Made by a program: the position numbers and the translations under genes. Of a stretch of 64,000 bases of DNA, positions 17,262 to 26,088 are shown in pieces. Source of the DNA: a candidate division FCPU426 bacterium (lineage in GTDB: Bacteria; Oederibacteriota; Muellerivitia; Muellerivitales; Muellerivitaceae). Position 1 is the first letter of the stretch. Each line of letters begins with the position of its first letter. Location of the stretch: the NCBI GenBank assembly GCA_003152075.1, contig PLZG01000098.1, positions 62,001-126,000 on the forward strand. The letters are read 5' to 3'. Under the pieces are notes generated by a model. The model was not told the origin of the DNA. It saw nothing but the letters and a program-made list of their open reading frames with translations, and made no database searches.

Positions 17262-20111
17262 TTAGTGAATCACGATTACTTTGAGGATTTGTCGGTAGGT
17301 GACGCCACCATTGGCGTTTACGGTTTCCATTGCGGCTAGGTAAATCCCGCTGGCGAATCCCTGGACGTTCCAAACTACTTGGGGAGCGCTGGGATCACCC
17401 TGAAAACTTGTTACCAGTTCTCCCGTTACATTATATACCCGTCCCCTTATGGTCAGGTTTTGGCCCGAGTAGTTCTCAAAGGTGATTTGGTTATACCCCC
17501 GAGAAACTCTGGCTATGCTGGGCCGGGCGGTAATCCCAGCGGGGGAGTCGCTTGAACGCGATACGACCAGACCCCGTGTAATTTCCGTGGTTCCTCCCTG
17601 GCTGTTTATCCAACGCGTTGTTAAAAGATAGTGGCCGTTGCTCACAAGCATTCCCGAGTCGCTGGTTCCGTCCCAGGAAAGGGTCACCGGGATCCCCGTG
17701 GTTTGAACCACGATCTGAACTTTTCGGGGAAGGCCTTGGTTGGTTCCTCCTGGGATCAATTCGGTGGAACTTAAAACCACATCTGTCAATCCGGTGGTGG
17801 AAGAATCGTCCACTAAAGCATAAAGATGTTTCACAATCTCCCCAGCTTCGTTGTAGACGTTCACTGAGACGCGGGCCAGGTTGCGGCTCACCATGGCTTG
17901 TTGTGTGACGGTCGTTACCACCCCGAAAGCGTCAATGCTGTCCATCTTGATGTTGTAAACGCCGTTCGAGACAGGATTCCCGTTGATATCACTGCCGTCC
18001 CAGGTTCTCAGGAGGTTCCCATCGTGATAGATGCTGATCATGTTGTTGGGTCCGTTCAGGCTGGTGATCGGGCCGCCTTTTAAGTCGATGCTGTTGATTC
18101 CGTTGGAATATTGTTTCAAGAGAAGTTGTTTGATCAGTTCCCCCGCCTCGTTATAAACGCCCACCCGGATCGTGTAATTTCCCGTCACCTTAACCGTCAC
18201 GCTGGATGCCAGGGGGTTCGCGAGTCCCAAGCAGTTTAAGAGGGCCCCATTGACGATCTCGGTTCCGCCCGCCACGAGAGGATTAACCTGGGTGCTATAA
18301 GAAAGGGAATAAGCGCCGGGGGAAAGCGGAGAAGGCAAGGTCCAACCGATCAAGGAAAGGGCGGCGTTAAAGGTCGCGCTGCCAGCCCCCACCGCGCCCA
18401 GGCTCACGAAGCTCACATTGGCGGGCAGGGTATCGGTCACTATCACCCCCGTGACTATGTTTCCCAAAACCGTGACCCCAATGGTGTAATTCAGTATGTC
18501 CCCCGATTGGGCCGTGGTCTTAGAAACTTGCTTGCCCATTTGAATAGCCCAGGTCGGCGTTGGAGTGACTGTAGGGGTATTCGTCGGAGTATTTGTGGGC
18601 GTAATGGTCGGGCTATTGGTGGGGGTATTGGTTGGGGTGATCGTGGGGCTGTTGGTGGGGCTGTTGCTGGGTGTCACGGTGGGGGAATTGGTGGGTGTAT
18701 TGGTGAAAGTCGCCGTCGGGGTAACGGTGGGGCTATTCGTTGGGGTACTTGTCGGAGTGATGGTCGGAGTGTTGGTCGGTGTGCTGCTGGGGGTAATTGT
18801 TGGGCTGTTAGTGGGCGTTGGGCTCGGCGTTTGGGTGGGACTTTCCGTGGGGGTTGGGCTCGGTGTTTTAGTCGGAGTCAAAGTGGGTGAGTTGGTAGGG
18901 GTCTGGGTCGGTGTGGGGGTCGGACTATTTAAAGGGGTGTTCGTCGCGGTGTTGGTGGGGGTAGGGGTAAATAAGCAAGCCAAGGAGATTTTGCGGATAT
19001 AGCCCAAGTCATAATCGGCAACGAGCATGCTACCTTGCTTGTCGAAGATAACCGCTTCCGGATGCGAAAACTTGGCGGAAAGCACGGGGCCGTCCAAATA
19101 ACCGGCAACACCGGTGGTGATGCCCGCTGATACCGTTACGGTGCCCGCGAAAGTACTCATGAGACCGGTGGTTCCATCCACCTTTCGTATGACGTTGTTA
19201 AAATCATCGGTGACATAAACATTATTTCCGCACCCCACCATAATTCCGTCTGGCTCCTGGCTGAAGGTGGCCAAGGTTGCGGGTCCGCCATCACCTGTAA
19301 AGCCGATGCTTCCAGTCCCCGCGAAGGTGGTGATGATGCCGGTGGTCATGTTGATCTTCCTCACCACGTGATTGTCCGAGTCGGTCACGTAAAGGTTCCC
19401 GTTGGAATCAAAGTCCATGCCCTGGGGCTCGGCCATCTTGGCCAGGGTGGCGGGTCCCCCATCGCCCGAGTAACCCATGACGCCCGTCCCGGCGATGGTG
19501 GTGATGACGCCCGTGGTCATGTTCACTTTTCGGATAGCGCCATTAATCGAATCGGCGATCAAAAGATTTCCGCCGGAATCAAACTTGAGCCTTAAGGGAC
19601 TGTTCAAGGTGCCCAGGGTGGCAGGTCCCCCGTCGCCGGAAAATCCTGCCACCCCGGTTCCAACGACGGTGGTAATGATGCCGGTCAGGTGGTCCACTTT
19701 CCGTATCACGTTGTTGTAGTAATCGGCGATGTACATGTTGTCCTGGGCGTCAAAAGCGAGCCCCGAGGGATAGTTGAAGGTAGCCAGGGTGGCGGGGCCG
19801 CCGTCGCCCGTGTAGCCGGGGTTGAAGGTTCCGTCACCGGCCACGGTGGTGATGATGCCGGTGGTCATGTCCACTTTGCGGACCAGGAGATAGCCTGGAT
19901 CGGCGATATAGAGGTTTCCTTGGGAATCCAAAGCGATATCATCCGGCCCCCCGAGAGAGGACAGGATGGCGGGCCCGCCGTTGCCCATAAAACTAATAGG
20001 ACCGCCGCCGGCGATTGTCGTGACGACCTGGGCTTGGGTGGCGGAGGCTAAGAAGGCCGCCGCGAGGCCAGAGGCCGCGAACCAAAAGGAGTTTTTTTTA
20101 AAAAGGCGCAT
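17262..20111 (-). CDS. Secreted protein: NHL beta-propeller, Thr/Pro-rich linker, DUF11-like and FlgD-like Ig repeats
   Basis: A 949-residue exported protein. A signal peptide covers about residues 1-28 (SATQAQ). Residues 30-380 hold about six NHL-type repeats with the recurring pattern [23 protein letters not shown] and D-GNLY-AD, probably one six-bladed propeller. Residues 385-530 are almost only Thr, Pro, Ser and Asn (TPTNTPT-like units), a flexible and possibly glycosylated linker. A DUF11-like domain follows ([10 protein letters not shown] and [10 protein letters not shown]). Three FlgD-like Ig modules close the protein (VYNEAGE with WDG-D-NG--VSNGVY), the last resembling a C-terminal sorting-type module. 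Ligand and function are unknown. The linker DNA is low-complexity and degenerate between units. Confidence 0.8.
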   Translation of the reverse strand: MRLFKKNSFWFAASGLAAAFLASATQAQVVTTIAGGGPISFMGNGGPAILSSLGGPDDIALDSQGNLYIADPGYLLVRKVDMTTGIITTVAGDGTFNPGYTGDGGPATLATFNYPSGLAFDAQDNMYIADYYNNVIRKVDHLTGIITTVVGTGVAGFSGDGGPATLGTLNSPLRLKFDSGGNLLIADSINGAIRKVNMTTGVITTIAGTGVMGYSGDGGPATLAKMAEPQGMDFDSNGNLYVTDSDNHVVRKINMTTGIITTFAGTGSIGFTGDGGPATLATFSQEPDGIMVGCGNNVYVTDDFNNVIRKVDGTTGLMSTFAGTVTVSAGITTGVAGYLDGPVLSAKFSHPEAVIFDKQGSMLVADYDLGYIRKISLACLFTPTPTNTATNTPLNSPTPTPTQTPTNSPTLTPTKTPSPTPTESPTQTPSPTPTNSPTITPSSTPTNTPTITPTSTPTNSPTVTPTATFTNTPTNSPTVTPSNSPTNSPTITPTNTPTNSPTITPTNTPTNTPTVTPTPTWAIQMGKQVSKTTAQSGDILNYTIGVTVLGNIVTGVIVTDTLPANVSFVSLGAVGAGSATFNAALSLIGWTLPSPLSPGAYSLSYSTQVNPLVAGGTEIVNGALLNCLGLANPLASSVTVKVTGNYTIRVGVYNEAGELIKQLLLKQYSNGINSIDLKGGPITSLNGPNNMISIYHDGNLLRTWDGSDINGNPVSNGVYNIKMDSIDAFGVVTTVTQQAMVSRNLARVSVNVYNEAGEIVKHLYALVDDSSTTGLTDVVLSSTELIPGGTNQGLPRKVQIVVQTTGIPVTLSWDGTSDSGMLVSNGHYLLTTRWINSQGGTTEITRGLVVSRSSDSPAGITARPSIARVSRGYNQITFENYSGQNLTIRGRVYNVTGELVTSFQGDPSAPQVVWNVQGFASGIYLAAMETVNANGGVTYRQILKVIVIH

Positions 20112-20254
20112 GATTTTCTTCCGGACTTCTTCATTCCATCAATCTATAGACGTTAATTTACCCTTTTAGTTCAAAGCTGTTTATGCCGAACATCACCGTT
20201 TTGACAAGAAAAGGCCGCCTTTAAAGTCCCCCATAAAAGGCTTACAATTCCCAC

Positions 20255-23200
20255 ATGATTTCGAAGATTTTGCCTCCCAAGACGCCTACCCTCACCCAAC
20301 TGCTTTCCCACCTGAAATCCCGGGAGGACCTGAGGGATCGGATCAAGCATGTGGAAATGATCGCCGCCACGCCGGCCCGCTTCCACGGTTACCCCAAAAC
20401 CCTTTCACCCGAACTCATCAAGTTGCTGGAGAAGTCCGGCTACGAGGCTCTTTGGACCCACCAGGCCCACGCGGTAGAGGCGCTCCACCGGGGGTCCCAT
20501 GTGGCGGTGACCACGCCCACCGCCTCGGGCAAGACCCTTTGCTTCAATCTGCCGGTTATGCAATCCATCCTGGAAGACCCAAAAGCCCGCGCCCTATACC
20601 TTTATCCCATGAAGGCCCTGGCCCAGGACCAGTTGAAGACCTTGCAGGAATGGATGGGCCGCCTCAAGGCTTCCAAGCTGCCCATGTTCAGCGCCGAGAT
20701 TTACGACGGCGACACGGCTACGGGGGTGAGGGCCAAGATCAAGAAAAGCCCGCCCAACATCATCCTCTCCAACCCGGATATGTTGCACATGGGAATCCTG
20801 GCCTATCACGACGGCTGGGCGGAGTTCTTCAAGAACTTGAAATACCTGGTCGTGGATGAGGCCCACAGTTACCGGGGCATCTTTGGTTCCCACGTGGCTC
20901 ACGTGATCCGGCGCTTGCGACGGATTTGCAAATTTTATGGGGCGAACCCCCAGTTCATCACCTGCTCCGCCACTCTGGGAAACCCCGAGGAATTCCTGAC
21001 CCAGCTCACCGGGTTGAACTTCGAAATCATCTCGGAAACGGGCGCGCCCCAAAACGCGAAGACCTTCGTTCTCTGGAACCCGGATACCACCTCGCCCTAC
21101 ACCGAGGCGGTGACGTTATTAATTGAGCTGCTCAAGGCCGGGATGAAAACCATCGTCTTCACCAAGGCCCGCAAGATCACGGAGCTCATCAGCATGTGGG
21201 TCACCCAAGCCCGGCCCGAATGGGCCTCGCAGATCAAGAGCTACCGCGCCGGGTACCTGCCAGAGGAACGGCGGGAAATCGAGGCCAAATTATTCAAGGA
21301 CGAGCTCAAGGCCGTCATTTCCACTTCCGCCCTGGAAGTGGGCATCGACGTGGGCGGGTTGGACGCCTGTATCCTGGTGGGTTATCCGGGCACTATGATC
21401 TCCACCTGGCAGCGATCGGGCCGGGTCGGCCGGGGGGAAACCCCCTCAGTGGTCTTTCTCGTGGCCATGGCCGACGCCATGGACCAATATTGGATGAAGC
21501 ATCCCCATAAGTTCTTCACTATGAAGCCCGAATCGCTCATGGTGGGGTTCGAGAACGAAAACATCGCCAAGTCCCACCTGCGCTGCGCGGCCTCGGAAAT
21601 ACCCTTAACCAAGGAAGACAAGGTCTTTTACGGCAAGCTCATGGATGACTTGCTGCCCGAAATGATCAAGGACGGGGCCGTGCTGGAATCGGCCAGCGGG
21701 GAAAAATGGCTGGTGACGGACAAGAACCCCCAGCGGGGCATCAACATCCGCGACATGGGGGAAGGCTACCAAATCATCACCCAGGAAACAGGGGAGTTGA
21801 TCGGAACCATCGACGGTATGAGGGCCTTCCGGGACTGCCACCCCGGCGCGGTTTACCTGCACCAGGGCACCCAGTACGTGGTGAAGGAACTTCAATGGGA
21901 AACCCATAAGATTATGGTTTCCGACGAGCCGGTGGATTACTACACCCAGGTCATCTACGAGGAAGAAACGGAAATCCTGGAGGAGATGAAGCGCCGGCCC
22001 TTGGGGCCTTCGAGTGCCCAGTTGGCCATCCGCTGGGGCAAGGTCAAGATCACGCAGAAGTTCTTTAATTACGAGATCCACCGCATTGTGGACCGCTCGC
22101 TGGTGTCCACCGTACCCCTAACTCTTCCGCCCCAAACCTTTGAGACCCGTGCCCTTTGGATGGTATTGCCGGACTGGCTCCAGCGAAACATGACGGATAG
22201 GAAAATCCATTTCATGGGCGGCCTCCACGCGGCGGAACACGGCACCATTGCCATGATGCCTCTGCACGTGGTCTGCGATAGGTGGGACTTAGGCGGTATC
22301 TCCACGCCCGCTCATCCCCAAGTGCCACAACCGGTGATTTTTATTTATGATGGCTATCCGGGCGGGGTGGGCCTGTCCGAACGGGCCTATGAAACCATGG
22401 AGGAACTTTTGACCACGACCTACGAGATGGTTCGGGATTGCGAATGCGAGGAAGGCTGTCCTTCCTGCGTGCAAAGCCCCAAATGCGGAAGCGGAAACCA
22501 TCCCTTGGATAAAAGGGGAGCCCTACTCATCCTGGGCTACATCTTGGGCCGTGAGGATTTTAAAGCTGTTCGTTCTGATGTAGGGGCGCGATTTATCGCG
22601 CCCGGGGGCGTTATGAATGTCACCCTTACAACGGACGCCAAATTCAAACCCGATCCCAACCAATTAGCATTTTCTCCCCCCTCCGATTTAAATGTGGAAG
22701 TGGTCGGTAAGCCCAGCCCGGTTGCCACGCCCGGTCCCAAGCTTATCTTCGAGCCGCCGCCTTCTAAAACGGGGCCGGTGGTTTTCGACATTGAAACCCA
22801 ATTCCTGGCCAACGAAATCCAGGGGGGATGGAACAACCTGCCCGGCATGAAGCTCTCCTGCGCCGTTGTTTACGACGTGGACCAAGCCAAGTACTACACC
22901 TACGTGGAAGAAAACGTGCAGGACCTGGTTGCCCACTTGAAGGCCTCAACCCTGGTCATTGGTTTCAACTCCCTACGATTTGATTATGGGGTGCTTCAGG
23001 GCTACACCTCATACAAGCTTCAAACCTTGCCGACCCTGGATTTGATGGCGGACCTTCAAAAGAAGCTGGGACACCGCTTATCCCTGGCCCACCTGGCCCA
23101 ACACACCTTAGGAGGAGCTGAGAAATCCGCCGATGGGCTTTTGGCGGTGCAATGGTGGCGGGAAGGGAAGTACCAGCAGGTCATTGATTATTGTCAGATG

Positions 23201-23308
23201 GACGTGAAGCTGACCCACGATCTTTGGAAGTTCGGCAAGGACAATAAACATGTTTTGTTTGCACACAAGCAATCAGGAGAAATTCTGAAGTGCCCGGTGA
23301 GCTGGTGA
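20255..23308 (+). CDS. Helicase-exonuclease fusion: MrfA/YprA-like helicase joined to MrfB/YprB-like nuclease
   Basis: A 1017-residue fusion. Residues 1-760 are a superfamily 2 helicase of the YprA/Hrq1 group: Walker A TPTASGKT (87-94), DEAH box (201-204), motif VI QRSGRVGRGE and the C-terminal zinc-type Cys cluster CECEEGCPSCVQSPKCG (about 729-745). Residues 840-1017 are an RNase H-fold 3'-5' exonuclease: FDIET (D845, E847), IGFNSLRFDYGVL and YCQMD (Y979, D983). In Bacillus subtilis these are two separate neighbouring proteins, MrfA and MrfB, which repair mitomycin C damage without UvrABC. Here they form one chain. The linker (about 760-840) is Pro-rich and contains a dispersed repeat at DNA level. 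A DNA-repair role is inferred from family. The ATG has only a weak ribosome binding site. Confidence 0.85.
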   Translation: MISKILPPKTPTLTQLLSHLKSREDLRDRIKHVEMIAATPARFHGYPKTLSPELIKLLEKSGYEALWTHQAHAVEALHRGSHVAVTTPTASGKTLCFNLPVMQSILEDPKARALYLYPMKALAQDQLKTLQEWMGRLKASKLPMFSAEIYDGDTATGVRAKIKKSPPNIILSNPDMLHMGILAYHDGWAEFFKNLKYLVVDEAHSYRGIFGSHVAHVIRRLRRICKFYGANPQFITCSATLGNPEEFLTQLTGLNFEIISETGAPQNAKTFVLWNPDTTSPYTEAVTLLIELLKAGMKTIVFTKARKITELISMWVTQARPEWASQIKSYRAGYLPEERREIEAKLFKDELKAVISTSALEVGIDVGGLDACILVGYPGTMISTWQRSGRVGRGETPSVVFLVAMADAMDQYWMKHPHKFFTMKPESLMVGFENENIAKSHLRCAASEIPLTKEDKVFYGKLMDDLLPEMIKDGAVLESASGEKWLVTDKNPQRGINIRDMGEGYQIITQETGELIGTIDGMRAFRDCHPGAVYLHQGTQYVVKELQWETHKIMVSDEPVDYYTQVIYEEETEILEEMKRRPLGPSSAQLAIRWGKVKITQKFFNYEIHRIVDRSLVSTVPLTLPPQTFETRALWMVLPDWLQRNMTDRKIHFMGGLHAAEHGTIAMMPLHVVCDRWDLGGISTPAHPQVPQPVIFIYDGYPGGVGLSERAYETMEELLTTTYEMVRDCECEEGCPSCVQSPKCGSGNHPLDKRGALLILGYILGREDFKAVRSDVGARFIAPGGVMNVTLTTDAKFKPDPNQLAFSPPSDLNVEVVGKPSPVATPGPKLIFEPPPSKTGPVVFDIETQFLANEIQGGWNNLPGMKLSCAVVYDVDQAKYYTYVEENVQDLVAHLKASTLVIGFNSLRFDYGVLQGYTSYKLQTLPTLDLMADLQKKLGHRLSLAHLAQHTLGGAEKSADGLLAVQWWREGKYQQVIDYCQMDVKLTHDLWKFGKDNKHVLFAHKQSGEILKCPVSW
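22579..22610. repeat. TGTAGGGGC-type dispersed palindromic repeat inside a coding sequence
   Basis: The segment starts TGTAGGGGCGCGATTTATCG and holds the palindrome GGGCGCGAT-TT-ATCGCGCCC. A related element stands between genes at 60210-60284. Here it is in frame and encodes VGARFIAPGG in the linker between the helicase and exonuclease domains, where an insertion would be tolerated. Confidence 0.6.
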
Positions 23309-23384
23309 GAGTTCAACGGAACTGCCAAAACCGATTATCAGTTGAATCAAAATTATTAGTAAGTGAAAGAAATGGGGTCTTCGT

Positions 23385-24059
23385 ATGAATAAAGCTGTTT
23401 TTGAAAATGGTAATGTTAGATCAAATTGTCCTGATTGCGGTGGTGCAATAACAACTTTCGAATTTAAAAGAGCAGATGGTGGAGAATATGGAACCGTTGA
23501 AAGAACTGAAAGCGCAGGCACAAGAAGTGGTGCAACCATTCGGGCATTATATACTTTGATGAAGTGTGCTGGTTGTGGACGTGCAGGTCTAGCAAAGCTT
23601 AAATCTACTCGCAATTATTTGGATTCGCAATTGGAATGGTTTTTTCCTGCTTCGAGTGGGCCTTCAAATCTCCCGAGTGATGTTCCAGAAGGAATTAAAG
23701 AAGAGTTCAAAGAAGCTTCCACTTGCATGGCATTTGGTGCTTATAGAGCAGCCTCCGCCTTATATCGTTCTTGTATCGAAAAAGTTCTGAAAGGAAGTGG
23801 TTATACTTCTGGAGATATGAAAAGTAAAATCGATCTCGCAGCTAAAGATGGTGTTATCACTGAGTCAAGAAGATTAAGAGCTCACGAGGAAATCAGAGTT
23901 CTTGGTAATGACGTTCTCCACGATGAATGGAGGAAAGTTTTAGAGGAGGAGGCAATTTCAGCACAAGAATATTCCCTCAGAATCATTGAGGATTTTTACG
24001 ACCACCGCGAATCGGTTCTTAAGGTGTTAAAGGAAAAAGGAAAGCTACTTAGCCAATAA
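23385..24059 (+). CDS. DUF4145-family protein with an N-terminal zinc ribbon
   Basis: A 224-residue soluble protein. The N-terminus has two CxxC knuckles (CPDCGG near 15 and CAGCGRAG near 61), likely one zinc ribbon. The C-terminal half has the DUF4145 pattern: a helical region AFGAYRAASALYRSCIEKVL, then LRAHEEIRVLGNDVLHDE, equivalent to the IRxLGNxxxH motif of the family. DUF4145 is often found in or near restriction and other defence genes, but its activity is not established. The gene is visibly richer in A+T than its neighbours, which suggests recent acquisition. No partner gene of a defence system is adjacent. Confidence 0.75.
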   Translation: MNKAVFENGNVRSNCPDCGGAITTFEFKRADGGEYGTVERTESAGTRSGATIRALYTLMKCAGCGRAGLAKLKSTRNYLDSQLEWFFPASSGPSNLPSDVPEGIKEEFKEASTCMAFGAYRAASALYRSCIEKVLKGSGYTSGDMKSKIDLAAKDGVITESRRLRAHEEIRVLGNDVLHDEWRKVLEEEAISAQEYSLRIIEDFYDHRESVLKVLKEKGKLLSQ

Positions 24060-24116
24060 TTTTTTGAAACAAGAATTTGCCCATGTTTTTTTGAAAAGAT
24101 CATTTATACTTTGTCC

Positions 24117-24527
24117 ATGAATAAAACCCCCCAAAAAAACAGCGTCACCATCGAAATGGCGATCATGTCCTTCGAGACGGATTACCAGGGCATTGTCAAC
24201 AATACCGAATTCATCCGTTTCCTGGAGCGGGTACGCTACGCCCTCTCGAAAAAACTCGGCTTCTCCTTTAAGCAGGTTCGTAACGCCAAGCTTTGGACCG
24301 TCATGGCCCATGTGGAGATCAACTACTACTCCCCTGGCCGGTTTGAGGACATCATGTTGGGAACGGGATGGGTGGAGAAGGTGGGGAACAGCTCGGTTAC
24401 CATAGGTTATGACTTCCGCTTGAAGGGTTCCAAACGGCTTATCGCTGACGCCAAGCAGGTTATGGTCTTCGTGAATACGGATCTCAAGCCCACCCCCATT
24501 CCCGCACATCTGCGGAAAAGATTGTGA
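24117..24527 (+). CDS. Acyl-CoA thioesterase, hot-dog fold (4HBT/YbgC-like)
   Basis: A 136-residue single hot-dog domain protein. The motif SFETDYQGIVNNTEFIRFLE near residue 20 corresponds to the YbgC/4-hydroxybenzoyl-CoA thioesterase signature, in which the Asp is catalytic. It would hydrolyse an acyl-CoA or acyl-ACP; the substrate is not predictable. A TTG two codons before the ATG is a possible alternative start. It stands alone, between an A+T-rich gene and the HD-GYP gene. Confidence 0.82.
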   Translation: MNKTPQKNSVTIEMAIMSFETDYQGIVNNTEFIRFLERVRYALSKKLGFSFKQVRNAKLWTVMAHVEINYYSPGRFEDIMLGTGWVEKVGNSSVTIGYDFRLKGSKRLIADAKQVMVFVNTDLKPTPIPAHLRKRL

Positions 24528-24632
24528 CGATTACCGCTTAGAAATAGGGGGACTAGCACCTAACCCCTTGTAATGTCCGGTTTTCGGCGTTATTTTAGCC
24601 GCCTACCCAAACTTCAATCGTTGAGGAAGCCC

Positions 24633-25838
24633 ATGCCAGCCAAGTTGAGCACCAAGGACCTTCAAGGTCAGATGATGTCCTTAAACCGAATCGGTATCGC
24701 CCTTACCAAAGAACAGGATTTAAACCAACTTTTAGCCCTTATCCTTACCGAAAGCCGTCTATTCACCAATGCCGAAGCGGGAAGCCTTTACGTCCGCGAA
24801 GGCCAGCAATTACGCTTTTCCGTCAGCCAGAATGACGTGCTGGATGCCCGCAAAAAAGCTGAGTTAAAAGCGCAGAAAAAACAACTCGAGGTTGTGCCTT
24901 CCACTTTCACGGGTTTTTACGTCTCCCTCGATAAAAGCTCCCTTGCTGGCTACGTAGGCGTGACGGCAAAGGTTCTGAACCTACTGGACGTCTACAAAGT
25001 TCCCGCGGGCAAGGAATACAAGTTCAATCGCTCCTTCGACGAGAAAAACAACTACCGCACCAAGAGCATGCTCATCGTGCCCATGAAGGACGCCTCGGGC
25101 AATGTGGTGGGAGTCATCCAGCTCATCAACGCCCACAAGGGCAAGAACATTGTGCCCTTCGACAAACATTACGAGAATTTAGTGCTTTCCCTGGCCAGCC
25201 AGGCCGCCATCGCTATCAGAAACGCCATGCTGACCCAGGAATTGAAGGAAGCCTACCTCGATACCATCTTCCGCTTGTCTGTCGCCGCCGAGTACAAGGA
25301 CGATGACACGGCTTCGCACATTCACCGCATGAGCCGCTACTCCGCCATCTTGGCCGAGGGGCTGGGCCTCTCAGCCGCTGAGGTGGAAAGCATCCGCTAC
25401 GCCTCACCGATGCACGACATCGGCAAGCTGGGCGTGCCCGATTCCATCCTCATGAAACCGGGCAAGCTGACTCCCGCTGAGTTCAAGGAAATGCAAAACC
25501 ACACGGTCTTCGGCGCGAAGATCCTGGAAAACGCCAAGGCTGAGTTGTTGAAGGTTTCGGAAATTATCGCCATGACCCACCACGAAAAATGGGACGGCTC
25601 AGGTTACCCGCGGGGCTTGAAGGGCGAAAGCATCCCACTCTCCGGCCGTGTCGTGGCCCTGGCCGACGTCTTCGACGCCCTCACCAGCAAGCGCTGTTAC
25701 AAGCCCGCCTTTTCGTTGGAAGATTCCATGAAGATCATCAAGGAAGGCTCGGGCCGACATTTCGACGCCAAAGTGGTGCAAGCCTTCTCCGACAACCTCG
25801 AGAAGATCCTTGCCGTCAAGGCCCAGTTCAGCAACTAA
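24633..25838 (+). CDS. GAF domain and HD-GYP domain protein, probable cyclic-di-GMP phosphodiesterase
   Basis: About 401 residues. The N-terminal half is a GAF sensor domain (AEAGSLYVREGQQLRFSV, then SMLIVPMKDASGNVVGVIQL). The C-terminal half is an HD-GYP domain with the metal-binding HDIGKLGVPD and HHEKWDGSGYPRGLKGE; the GYP motif is intact, so c-di-GMP hydrolysis is plausible. It has no membrane segment, so the GAF domain likely senses a cytosolic ligand. The frame is open from an ATG at 24573, but the ATG at 24633 has GAGGA at the right distance and starts before the first conserved helix. Confidence 0.88.
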   Translation: MPAKLSTKDLQGQMMSLNRIGIALTKEQDLNQLLALILTESRLFTNAEAGSLYVREGQQLRFSVSQNDVLDARKKAELKAQKKQLEVVPSTFTGFYVSLDKSSLAGYVGVTAKVLNLLDVYKVPAGKEYKFNRSFDEKNNYRTKSMLIVPMKDASGNVVGVIQLINAHKGKNIVPFDKHYENLVLSLASQAAIAIRNAMLTQELKEAYLDTIFRLSVAAEYKDDDTASHIHRMSRYSAILAEGLGLSAAEVESIRYASPMHDIGKLGVPDSILMKPGKLTPAEFKEMQNHTVFGAKILENAKAELLKVSEIIAMTHHEKWDGSGYPRGLKGESIPLSGRVVALADVFDALTSKRCYKPAFSLEDSMKIIKEGSGRHFDAKVVQAFSDNLEKILAVKAQFSN

Positions 25839-25857
25839 TCCTAATTAAACCTAATCT

Positions 25858-26078
25858 CTCACCACGAAGTTAAAACCCATAACCGCTGAAAAAATATTTT
25901 CAAAGTTGTCATGCTGAGGCACTCGCCGTCTAAGAATCCATGTTTTCCAAGAAAAACAAAGATCCTTCGCTGTGCTCAGGATGACAGATTGAGCATCGAA
26001 GTGGTGTTTTTCCAAGACTAAAACCTTTTTCGGAATTTTCCGGTTGTACTTCGTGACCTTCGTGCACTTCGTGGTGAG
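25858..26078. repeat. Composite inverted-repeat element between convergent genes
   Basis: The segment is bounded by a perfect 12-bp inverted repeat, CTCACCACGAAG (25858-25869) and CTTCGTGGTGAG (26067-26078). Nested inside is an 80-bp element (25907-25986) with ends TGTCATGCTGAG and CTCAGGATGACA. The right arm also has extra CTTCGTG words. No open frame or transposase is present. It fills the gap between the HD-GYP gene and the end of the hydrogenase-related operon. Confidence 0.6.
25907..25986 (-). repeat. TGTCATCCTGAG-type dispersed repeat, copy 1
   Basis: An 80-bp unit with imperfect inverted ends (TGTCATGCTGAG / CTCAGGATGACA). On the minus strand it reads like the copy at 37333-37413: both share CTGTCATCCTGAG, AGCGAAGGATCTTTGTTT, AAACATGGATTCTT and a GCCTCAG-ATGACAAC end. 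The two copies are in opposite orientation. Confidence 0.75.
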
Positions 26079-26088
26079 AAAGTTCTTT

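Noticed and set aside
18541-18970. CRISPR-like or minisatellite array
   Set aside because: The repeats are degenerate codons for Thr/Pro-rich units in one open frame; there are no constant repeats with unique spacers of even length.
18565-19002. A Gly/Val-rich open frame opposite the Thr/Pro linker
   Set aside because: It is the antisense shadow of the ACN/CCN-rich linker codons and lacks a ribosome binding site or any domain.
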